Below are positions 6,505-12,142 of a DNA stretch of 13,134 nt, one piece after another (positions within the stretch are counted from its first letter, which is position 1; each line of letters opens with the position of its first letter). The stretch is from assembly GCA_023450535.1 (NCBI GenBank), contig JAEXGX010000236.1, positions 1 to 13,134 on the forward strand, read 5' to 3'. Both the position numbers and the translations under genes were made by a program. The stretch is from Pseudomonadota bacterium (GTDB lineage Bacteria > Desulfobacterota > Desulfovibrionia > Desulfovibrionales > Desulfovibrionaceae). The notes under the pieces are model-generated. The model saw only the letters and a program-made list of their open reading frames with translations, was not told the DNA's origin and made no database searches.

Positions 6505-8121
6505 TTACTTTACCGGGTCCTTTCTCGCCCCCAGTTCTTCTTCCAGCAGGGAAGGCGGCGGGCATTCGGTTGCGACAAAGTTGCACAGCAGGTAGTGCCC
6601 GTCGCGCTTGATGATCTTCAGCCAGCAGATGGTCAGCAGGAGCACCGGCAGGGCCATGAGCGCACCGGAAAAGTTGCCGAAGATCTTGGCTACGCCAAGG
6701 CCGCCGATGGACAGCAGGCCAAGGGCAAGCAGCGCCTGTACGAGGGCCCAGAACGAACGGTGCCAGCGGGCCGGGTCGTCATCCACGCCCATGCGGGTGG
6801 TGGCCACGGAAGAGACGACGTAGCAGCCGGAGTCCACAGAGGTAGCCAGGAAGATGGTGGAGAAGGCGCAGTACACCAGCATGACAACCTTGCCGAAGGG
6901 CAGGGTATCAAGCACGGCCATCATGGCCGCAGGGGCGCCGGATTCCTTGAGGATGCTCACGGCGTCGATGATGCCGTGGTACTGGGCATACAGGGTGTAG
7001 GAGCCAAACACGCCGTGGATGAGGAAGCCGCCCGCGCAGGTGCCGGCCATGCCCCAGCCGATGACTTCACGCACGGTGCGGCCGCGCGAGATACGGGCGA
7101 TGAACAGCCCCATGAAGGGACCGTATCCCGCCCAGAACAGGGCGTAAAAAATGGTCCAGTCCTTGGGGAAGGTGCTCTCGTTGAAGGGCGAAGTCCAGAA
7201 GGTCATGTTCCAGAAGTTGCCGAGCATCTTGCCGAAGGCGTTGGTGAAGATGTCAAACAGGGCGGCGGTGGGGCCGCAGATCGCGCCGTAGGCCACCATG
7301 GACAGAGCGATGATCACGTTGAGGTCGGAAAGACGCTTGATGCCCTTGTCCAGGCCCATCCATACGCTGCAGCCCGCGATGCAGGCGCTGACGAACAGAA
7401 TGGAGATTTGCATGCCGAAGGAGGGTTTGAGGCCGAATACGGCATCCAGAGCGGCTTCCACCGTAGGCAGGGAAATGCACATGGTCACGGCGGTGCAGAA
7501 CAGCAGGCCGACGATGAAGAAGATATCTGTGATACGCCCGAGGGGACCGTTGGTCTGCCTGCCCAGAACAATCTCAGAGGCGGCGCTGATGCGCAGTACG
7601 GGCTTGCGGCGGATATGGAACATGTAGGCGATGGGCAGGGCGGTGATGAAATAGGTGCACCATGCGTTCGGACCCCAGTGCAGCAGCAGATAGGCCAGTG
7701 CCCAGTCAAAGGACTGCGTGCTCATGGGTTCGGCATACTGGGCGGGAATGAGGATGTCCCACAGCGGTTCGATGATTGACCAGAACATCACCGCGCCGGC
7801 CACGCCGGAACAGAAAATCATGGCGACCCAGGAATGCAGGGAATACTGAGGCTTTTCATCCGGCTCGCCGAACTTGATGTCGCCGTAGCGGCTACAGGCG
7901 AAGTAGATGCACAACCCGATAAGGCCGACGGTGATCCACAAGTACAGAGCGCCGAACTTGGCGGCAAAGGGCTGGTAGATGGCCCCGATGATTTCTTCGG
8001 ACGCCTTGGGGTAGAGCAGCATGGGCAAGCTGATCAGCAGAATGCAGAGAACGGCTGGCCAGAAAATGCTTTTTTCCGGTCGCAGGTCATTTGCCTGTGT
8101 ATTGTGGGGCTCGGTCGACAT
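6505..8121 (-). CDS. BCCT-family transporter (betaine/carnitine/choline type)
   Basis: The 538-residue protein has about twelve membrane helices and is expected to carry a quaternary amine or related zwitterion into the cell. Family signatures are HWGPNAWCTYFITALPIAY (148-166, TM4), GLDKGIKRLSDLN (256-268), and WTIFYALFWAGYGPF with FIARISRGRTVRE (322-351, TM8). The usual Trp-rich TM8 box (as I recall, YWxWWxxW in BetP) reads YALFWAGY here: one central Trp is kept and others become Ala, Phe and Tyr, so the substrate may differ from glycine betaine. The start at 8121 is chosen because GAGGAGG (complement of 8127-8133) sits 5 bases upstream; in-frame extension to 8184 would run over the promoter. 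A consensus sigma-54 promoter lies at 8176-8191. It is divergent from the AlkP-like gene, hinting at a shared substrate. Confidence 0.9.
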   Translation of the reverse strand: MSTEPHNTQANDLRPEKSIFWPAVLCILLISLPMLLYPKASEEIIGAIYQPFAAKFGALYLWITVGLIGLCIYFACSRYGDIKFGEPDEKPQYSLHSWVAMIFCSGVAGAVMFWSIIEPLWDILIPAQYAEPMSTQSFDWALAYLLLHWGPNAWCTYFITALPIAYMFHIRRKPVLRISAASEIVLGRQTNGPLGRITDIFFIVGLLFCTAVTMCISLPTVEAALDAVFGLKPSFGMQISILFVSACIAGCSVWMGLDKGIKRLSDLNVIIALSMVAYGAICGPTAALFDIFTNAFGKMLGNFWNMTFWTSPFNESTFPKDWTIFYALFWAGYGPFMGLFIARISRGRTVREVIGWGMAGTCAGGFLIHGVFGSYTLYAQYHGIIDAVSILKESGAPAAMMAVLDTLPFGKVVMLVYCAFSTIFLATSVDSGCYVVSSVATTRMGVDDDPARWHRSFWALVQALLALGLLSIGGLGVAKIFGNFSGALMALPVLLLTICWLKIIKRDGHYLLCNFVATECPPPSLLEEELGARKDPVK

Positions 8122-8175
8122 GAGATCCTCCTCAATAGGGGTGAAGGGCATGGGGAAAGCAATTATTTTCTTAAA

Positions 8176-8191
8176 AGCAATCATTGTGCCA
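8176..8191 (-). promoter_or_regulatory. Sigma-54 (-24/-12) promoter of the BCCT transporter gene
   Basis: Read on the minus strand the site is TGGCACAATGATTGCT, matching TGGCACG-N4-TTGCW except for the seventh base. The invariant GG and GC dinucleotides have the correct 10-bp spacing. The predicted start near 8165 leaves a leader of about 45 bases containing the GAGGAGG ribosome site. Confidence 0.8.
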
Positions 8192-8263
8192 AAAGGTACA
8201 GTGGTGGGAATGCCTATAATCAGGAGCTTGCCGAGCTATAAAAGAAACATGATTCCTAAAGAG

Positions 8264-8277
8264 CGACAGAATTGTCG
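8264..8277. promoter_or_regulatory. Palindrome CGACA-N4-TGTCG, copy 1
   Basis: CGACAGAATTGTCG has perfect 5-bp arms. It lies about 75-80 bp upstream of the -24 element of the left-facing sigma-54 promoter, a usual range for an enhancer-binding-protein site. Its right arm overlaps a second arrangement, TTGTC-N9-GACAA (8272-8290). Confidence 0.55.
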
Positions 8278-8351
8278 TGACTGGTGACAAAATGTGTTTT
8301 TTAAAAAAAGATAAATAATAATAGGATAATATGCTTTTTTATGGATTGTAA

Positions 8352-8365
8352 CGACATTTTTGTCG
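8352..8365. promoter_or_regulatory. Palindrome CGACA-N4-TGTCG, copy 2
   Basis: CGACATTTTTGTCG repeats the arms of the site at 8264-8277 exactly with a different spacer. The centres are 88 bp apart. It is about 160 bp from the left promoter and 235 bp from the right one, compatible with activation over a loop. Confidence 0.55.
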
Positions 8366-8599
8366 CATTTTTTTGTACCCTCAAGTAAAAAGCTTTGTGC
8401 TGATACTTGTGTTTTTAGGATCAATCTTTGGCCTTGCGGCAGTTCCTGGGTGAAGCTGTCTGCACTCATCTGCTTCCATGCTTGCCGCTTGCCTGCGGAT
8501 TTCTGGCAAACACCGCAACTTTTGTTCAGCTCTTTGCCGAGATGGCTTTGGGGATGTTTTAAGTGACAATTATGGTTCGGCAGTGCTCTTGAAAGCGTC

Positions 8600-8615
8600 T
8601 GGCACGTTTTTTGGA
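8600..8615 (+). promoter_or_regulatory. Probable sigma-54-like promoter of the AlkP-like gene
   Basis: TGGCACGTTTTTTGGA matches the -24 half (TGGCACG) perfectly, but the -12 half reads TTGGA instead of TTGCA, so one invariant base is off. The start would fall near 8627, about 64 bases before the ATG at 8691. Its pairing with the better sigma-54 site facing the other way raises its credibility. Confidence 0.5.
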
Positions 8616-8690
8616 TAAGGAAAAACATCCGGATTCTGAGTCCCCCGATTGTCACGTTATCTTCATATCTTTTGTGCAAGGAGAATACAT

Positions 8691-10577
8691 ATGGCCGCCA
8701 AAGCAAAACGTGCCGCTCTTATTGGCTACGACTGCCTCATTCCCAAACGTCTTGAAGCCATGCTCGCCCAGGGCGGTCTGGATAACTTCCGCAAGTTCAT
8801 GGCTGAGGGTAGTTTTATTCCTGAAGGCTACAATCTGCCCACCGTGACCCCGCCTTCCTGGGCTACCATCTGTACCGGCGCGTACCCCCGCACTCACGGT
8901 GTGGAAGACTATTACTACTACCATGAAGGTCGTAGCCTCGATTACAAGGAAACCACGCAGGCCTTCGGTTCCGATATCCTTACCGCCCAGACCATCTGGG
9001 ACGCCTGGGACAAGGAAGGCAAGAAGTGCATCGTGGTGAACTATCCCATGTCCTGGCCGTCGCATATGGAAAACGGCATTCTGGTCATGGGGCAGGGCCT
9101 TTCTCCGGCGGAAACCCGCTGGCCCCTGCACGGCAACGAACACAAGGAATTTTTGGCTTCCGAGAGCGTGATCTCCTCGGATTTCTACCCTATGGGTGTG
9201 CAGTGCCGCTTTGATGACGCTACGGGCTGGAAGAATCTGCCTGAATGTGATGAGCCGCTGGAAATTGAAGTGAAGATGCACTTCAAGGAAGCTGTTGAAC
9301 CTGTGGAAGATCAGGTGTGGTACGGCCTGACCTGGGAAAGCGGCGACGACGGTTACGACATGTTCGCCCTCTGCCCGGAAAAGGATTATTCCAAGGCGTT
9401 TTTCACTATCAAGAACGGCGAATGGAGCGGCCCGGTTCAGCACGACTTCACGATTGTGGCCGACGGCCGCACGGAAAAGGGCGTGTTCCGTTGCAAGCTG
9501 ATGCAGCTTTCCGACGACGCGGAAGAGTTCAAACTGTACGTTTCCGGCATTGCGGGCCGTATCGGTTTCATTGCCCCGGCTGAAGCGGCGAGCCAGATCG
9601 ACTTCTCCAAGCACATCACTGCCAACGACATCGGCCTCGTAGCCTATATGCACGGCATTATCGATACCGATACCGTGTGCGAACTGGTGGAATTCCATAG
9701 CGCCTGGCTTTGGAACACCATTGAATCCCTGCTCAAGGCCAACCCGGATTGGGATCTGTTCTATATGCACTCCCATCCCATCGACTGGTTCTATCACGGC
9801 TGGCTGAGCGAACTCGACAGCAAGGACCCGGAAGTGCGCGCCAAGGCGGAAAAGATGGAACGCCACATCTATAATGTGGAAGACCGTCTGCTCGGCAAAC
9901 TCATGGACATCATGGGTGATGAAACTCTGATCTGCGTGTGCTCTGACCATGGTGCCACGCCCATGGGGCCGATTCTCAACACCGCCCACGCGCTCAAAGA
10001 CGCCGGGCTGTGCTCCTACGAACCCAAGAAGTCCGAAAACTACTGGGATATCTACGAAGAAACCGAAGGGTTCAACTATGTGCTGGATGTGAGCAAATCC
10101 AAGGCTGTGCCCCAGCGCTACATGTTCGTGTATGTCAACCTTAAGGGCAAATATCCCGGCGGCATAGTGGAGCCGGAAGATTATGAAAAGGTGCGCGACG
10201 AGATCATCGACGCCCTGCTGGATTACAAGCACCCTGACACCGGCGAACGGCCCGTGCTGCTGGCGGTACGCAAGGAAGACGCCACTGTGTTTGGCATGGG
10301 TGGCGCGCAGGCGGGCGACGTGGTATACGTGCTCAAGCCCGAATATATGGCTGAACACGGTTACGGCATGCCCACCGGGGAGTCCGGCTGCGGCAGTCTG
10401 AAGAACCTGCTCATGTTCCGTGGCCCGAACATTAAGAAAGGCTACCGCTATACCCGTCCGCGCTGGCTGGCCGATATCGTGCCCACGCTGTGCTATATCA
10501 CCGGCAACCCTGTTCCGGCTGACGCCGAAGGCGCTCCCATCTACCAGATTATGGAAGACCCCAATCTGGTGAAGTAG
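8691..10577 (+). CDS. AlkP-superfamily phosphohydrolase/phosphomutase-like protein
   Basis: The 628-residue protein belongs to the alkaline-phosphatase superfamily, close to the group of predicted AlkP phosphohydrolases/phosphomutases (COG3379-like). Motifs: IGYDCL with Asp14 as a metal ligand; LPTVTPPSWATICTG with Thr53 as the likely nucleophile, then YPRTHGV; a beta-rich insert at about 200-310; HPIDWFYHGW with Asp365 and His369; CSDHGA with Asp419 and His420; VNLKGKYPGGIVEPEDYEKV (near 485-505); and the C-terminal DIVPT...PVPADAEG block. The late His usually found in a GtH segment is absent: the region reads ESGCGSLKN (564-572). One zinc site may therefore lack a ligand or use Cys567. No signal peptide or membrane helix is seen, so it is probably cytoplasmic. 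It lacks the C/S-x-P-S-R signature, so it is not a type I sulfatase. The start at 8691 has AAGGAG at 8678-8683. Substrate unknown; the divergent BCCT gene suggests an imported amine-containing ester. Confidence 0.85.
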   Translation: MAAKAKRAALIGYDCLIPKRLEAMLAQGGLDNFRKFMAEGSFIPEGYNLPTVTPPSWATICTGAYPRTHGVEDYYYYHEGRSLDYKETTQAFGSDILTAQTIWDAWDKEGKKCIVVNYPMSWPSHMENGILVMGQGLSPAETRWPLHGNEHKEFLASESVISSDFYPMGVQCRFDDATGWKNLPECDEPLEIEVKMHFKEAVEPVEDQVWYGLTWESGDDGYDMFALCPEKDYSKAFFTIKNGEWSGPVQHDFTIVADGRTEKGVFRCKLMQLSDDAEEFKLYVSGIAGRIGFIAPAEAASQIDFSKHITANDIGLVAYMHGIIDTDTVCELVEFHSAWLWNTIESLLKANPDWDLFYMHSHPIDWFYHGWLSELDSKDPEVRAKAEKMERHIYNVEDRLLGKLMDIMGDETLICVCSDHGATPMGPILNTAHALKDAGLCSYEPKKSENYWDIYEETEGFNYVLDVSKSKAVPQRYMFVYVNLKGKYPGGIVEPEDYEKVRDEIIDALLDYKHPDTGERPVLLAVRKEDATVFGMGGAQAGDVVYVLKPEYMAEHGYGMPTGESGCGSLKNLLMFRGPNIKKGYRYTRPRWLADIVPTLCYITGNPVPADAEGAPIYQIMEDPNLVK

Positions 10578-10627
10578 GCGCTTCCGTACCAGGATTATGT
10601 TGGCTGGTTCTCAGGCGGAAAGGTATT

Positions 10628-10663
10628 ACGTCGCAGATGCCTCAGACCCTCCGCGACGTTTTT
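10628..10663 (+). terminator. Weak terminator or attenuator after the AlkP-like gene
   Basis: ACGTCGC (10628-10634) pairs with GCGACGT (10653-10659) across an 18-base loop, followed by TTTT. The long loop and 7-bp stem make it weaker than the other terminators in the window, so partial read-through into the 186-aa gene is plausible. Confidence 0.45.
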
Positions 10664-10670
10664 GAATCGA

Positions 10671-10694
10671 GCCGGGGGCACGCGCGCCCTCGGC
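10671..10694. other. GC-rich hairpin in the AlkP / 186-aa intergenic gap
   Basis: GCCGGGGGC pairs with GCCCTCGGC (one G-T wobble) around a 6-base loop. No T-run follows on either strand. It could protect the 3' end of the upstream transcript or be part of a leader structure. Confidence 0.4.
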
Positions 10695-10719
10695 CCGGAC
10701 AACAAATATATTGAACAAC

Positions 10720-10738
10720 TCCCTCTGATTCAGAGGGA
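10720..10738. promoter_or_regulatory. 19-bp palindrome just before the ribosome site of the 186-aa gene
   Basis: TCCCTCTGATTCAGAGGGA is a perfect 9-bp-arm palindrome with one central base. It ends 6 bases before GAGGAA (10745-10750). A TATATT at 10707-10712 could be a -10 hexamer, placing the palindrome at the transcription start, but no -35 is visible. It may be an operator or a 5' leader hairpin. Confidence 0.5.
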
Positions 10739-10756
10739 AGTATAGAGGAAAGCATC

Positions 10757-11317
10757 ATGGCTGAAAAGAAAGCGATACTCGTTCTTGCCGATTCTCTTGA
10801 TCTCAACGCCTCCGGTGAGGCGTTGGATGCCCTGCGCAAAAAGGCCGCCCTTCTGCCTAACGCCGATTGCGCCGGACTGGCCGCTCTGGCGGAAAAGTTG
10901 GGTGCGGTGAAGGCCGACGCCTCCGGTATTCAGGCCGCGCTGGATGGGGCCAAGGGTGATTCCGTACTGGTTGTGGCCGAGGGCGACGCCCTGGCCGCCG
11001 CGCTGGAAGCAGCTGATCGCCGCACCCTGGTGATCGTGGCTACCAGCAAGGGCGCAGCTTTCTACGGCCTGGCGATCAACGCCAAGGTGGGCACGGTGGA
11101 ACGCGCGGTGAACGCGCAGGACATCGCTGTGACCATCGCCACCATCGCGGATCTGCCCGTGGAAGAAAGCTGCACCGGAGGGATCATCTATCAGGTGATG
11201 AAGAATCCCAACCTCAAGCTGGATGAAATCCGCAAGCTCAAAGAAGCGTTGATGCGTATGGAGTCCGTGATCCAGCGTGACAACCGCGAACCCTGGGACA
11301 AGCACGACTGCGCGTAA
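10757..11317 (+). CDS. Small degenerate AlkP-like protein of unknown function
   Basis: The 186-residue soluble protein has no family I can name with certainty. It mirrors parts of the neighbouring AlkP-like protein. KKAILVLADSL at the start resembles KRAALIGYDCL. DRRTLVIVATSKGA (87-100) resembles GDETLICVCSDHGA, with the metal-binding DH replaced by SK. The C-terminal DIAVTIATIADLPVEE followed by IYQVMKNPNL (144-153) parallels DIVPTLCYITGNPVPA followed by IYQIMEDPNL (617-626 of the neighbour). The nucleophile segment and the beta insert are missing, so catalysis is unlikely. I infer a shrunken pseudoenzyme, perhaps a partner or regulator of the neighbour. A charged tail (EIRKLKEALMRMESVIQRDN) may be helical. 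The ATG has GAGGAA at 10745-10750, and a strong terminator follows at 11350-11384. Confidence 0.85.
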   Translation: MAEKKAILVLADSLDLNASGEALDALRKKAALLPNADCAGLAALAEKLGAVKADASGIQAALDGAKGDSVLVVAEGDALAAALEAADRRTLVIVATSKGAAFYGLAINAKVGTVERAVNAQDIAVTIATIADLPVEESCTGGIIYQVMKNPNLKLDEIRKLKEALMRMESVIQRDNREPWDKHDCA

Positions 11318-11349
11318 ACCGCATTCACAGAACTTTTGAGACAATCCTC

Positions 11350-11384
11350 AAGCCTCCGGTCTTTACCAAGATCGGAGGCTTTTT
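11350..11384 (+). terminator. Rho-independent terminator after the 186-aa gene
   Basis: AAGCCTCCG (11350-11358) pairs with CGGAGGCTT (11373-11381). The stem continues inward with GTCTT/AAGAT (one G-T wobble) to a TACC loop and ends in a T-run. It lies about 33 bp after the stop codon. Confidence 0.9.
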
Positions 11385-11468
11385 ACGTATGTAAAACATT
11401 CTGGATAGTTCAAACATAAATTGCCCGGGGACTCGATGGCCATTGCCGGGATGTATATTGCTTTAGGT

Positions 11469-11507
11469 ACGCATTTTGCTATTCTTTACAAGAGTAAAAA
11501 AATGCGT
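11469..11507. promoter_or_regulatory. Two-tier inverted repeat upstream of the chaperone gene
   Basis: Outer arms ACGCATTTT (11469-11477) and AAAATGCGT (11499-11507) enclose inner arms TTTAC (11485-11489) and GTAAA (11494-11498). Seven unpaired bases on the left side would bulge out in a hairpin. It is the first of three adjacent palindromes before the chaperone gene. Confidence 0.5.
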
Positions 11508-11513
11508 AGTGCC

Positions 11514-11528
11514 GCCAATAATATTGGC
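11514..11528. promoter_or_regulatory. 15-bp palindrome GCCAATA-A-TATTGGC
   Basis: Perfect 7-bp arms surround one central base. It starts 6 bases after the preceding inverted repeat and ends 50 bases before the chaperone start codon. Candidate operator or leader hairpin. Confidence 0.5.
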
Positions 11529-11529
11529 A

Positions 11530-11548
11530 GTACAGGGGGACACTGTAC
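11530..11548. promoter_or_regulatory. Inverted repeat GTACAG-N7-CTGTAC
   Basis: Perfect 6-bp arms flank a 7-base spacer, directly after the 15-bp palindrome. It resembles no regulator site I can name with confidence. The AAAGGAG ribosome site starts 17 bases downstream, at 11565. Confidence 0.45.
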
Positions 11549-11577
11549 AGGTGAAACAAAAAGGAAAGGAGACTTTC

Positions 11578-12036
11578 ATGAGCAGCCTGCCGGATGAACT
11601 GATCGAACGCTTGCGTGAAAAGTTGGGGGCACATGCTGTCAATAAGGATAATGAATGGCAGTACACTGTGGAAATGGAAGGTTTTTTGCTCATGGTGCAT
11701 CATCTGGAGGATGCCGAACAGATTTTGTTGAGCACCTGCGTGGCCCCGCTTGCCCGGGAGAGCCGGGAAGAACTCTGTCTGACTCTGCTCAAGGGGCAGT
11801 ATTTTTTTCAGCACACCGCCGGGGCCACGCTTGCCGTGGATGGTGAAGCATCCTTCATCGTCCTGCAGGCCGTGTATTCCCTCCGCCTTCTGACGGCAGA
11901 CAGTTTTATTCTTACCGTGGAGCGCTTCATGCAGGCGGCCGAATACTGGCGCGGCAAATGTACCGGTGCGCTGGAAAATGCTCCGGAAGACGCCGCCGTA
12001 TCTCAGGCTCTACTGAACGGCGGCCTGCGAGTCTGA
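11578..12036 (+). CDS. Type III secretion chaperone, CesT/SycH-like
   Basis: The 152-residue acidic protein fits the size of class I type III secretion chaperones, which dimerise, bind the N-terminal region of a secreted effector and deliver it to the injectisome. The family pattern is visible: an amphipathic first helix (LPDELIERLREKLGAH), a beta segment (YTVEMEGFLLMVHHLED), the helix REELCLTLLKGQYFFQHTAG, GATLAVDGEASFIVLQAVY, then a final helix (ILTVERFMQAAEYWRGK, 111-127) with the typical F..AE.WR ending. ATG 11578 has AAAGGAG at 11565-11571; an in-frame extension upstream to about 11476 would run through the palindromes and is rejected. Its probable client is the next gene, 106 bp downstream. 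Chaperone-effector adjacency is standard in such systems. The apparatus itself is not in this window. Confidence 0.8.
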   Translation: MSSLPDELIERLREKLGAHAVNKDNEWQYTVEMEGFLLMVHHLEDAEQILLSTCVAPLARESREELCLTLLKGQYFFQHTAGATLAVDGEASFIVLQAVYSLRLLTADSFILTVERFMQAAEYWRGKCTGALENAPEDAAVSQALLNGGLRV

Positions 12037-12142
12037 TGCAGGTATCTGTTTCTCCCCAGTTGGGTAAAAGCTGCGGGCCGGAACTTTGCGCCTTGGCTTT
12101 GTTGTTTTTGTATGAAACCGGATTTTGCATCTGGAGGCATGT

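Larger units (their letters stand above)
8122..8690. other. Divergent control region between the transporter and AlkP-like gene
   Basis: This 569-bp gap is more AT-rich than its neighbours and has no convincing gene. It holds a sigma-54 promoter facing left (8176-8191), two copies of CGACA-N4-TGTCG (8264-8277 and 8352-8365) separated by an AT-rich tract (about 8291-8345), and a weaker sigma-54-like element facing right (8600-8615). TTGTC/GACAA arms at 8272-8290 and an 8-bp inverted pair, GTGACAAT (8563-8570) and ATTGTCAC (8648-8655), are also present. The stretch 8400-8560 shows nothing I can name. Confidence 0.7.

Noticed and set aside
6400..7779. 459-codon plus-strand frame antisense to the BCCT gene
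   Set aside because: It crosses the bidirectional terminator, and its product is a low-complexity Gly/His/Asp/Gln-rich chain, the mirror of membrane-protein codons. The minus-strand frame has clear BCCT signatures.
8215..8220. TATAAT as a plus-strand sigma-70 -10 element
   Set aside because: There is no -35 hexamer at a suitable distance, and the next plus-strand gene starts more than 450 bp downstream.
8419..8431. IHF-like site GATCAATCTTTGG between the promoters
   Set aside because: The spacing from ATCAA to a TTR does not fit the consensus, so it is no better than chance.
8236..8706. 156-codon minus-strand frame in the divergent control region
   Set aside because: It crosses both palindromes and the right-facing promoter, has no ribosome site, and its product looks random.
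8652..10358. 568-codon frame antisense to the AlkP-like gene
   Set aside because: Composition is typical of an antisense shadow, and no ribosome site or domain is visible; the sense frame has the full motif set.
8691..10577. Choline sulfatase (BetC-like) identity for the AlkP-like protein, suggested by the BCCT neighbour
   Set aside because: There is no C/S-x-P-S-R sulfatase signature; the nucleophile segment is TVTPPSW, as in phosphohydrolase-type members.
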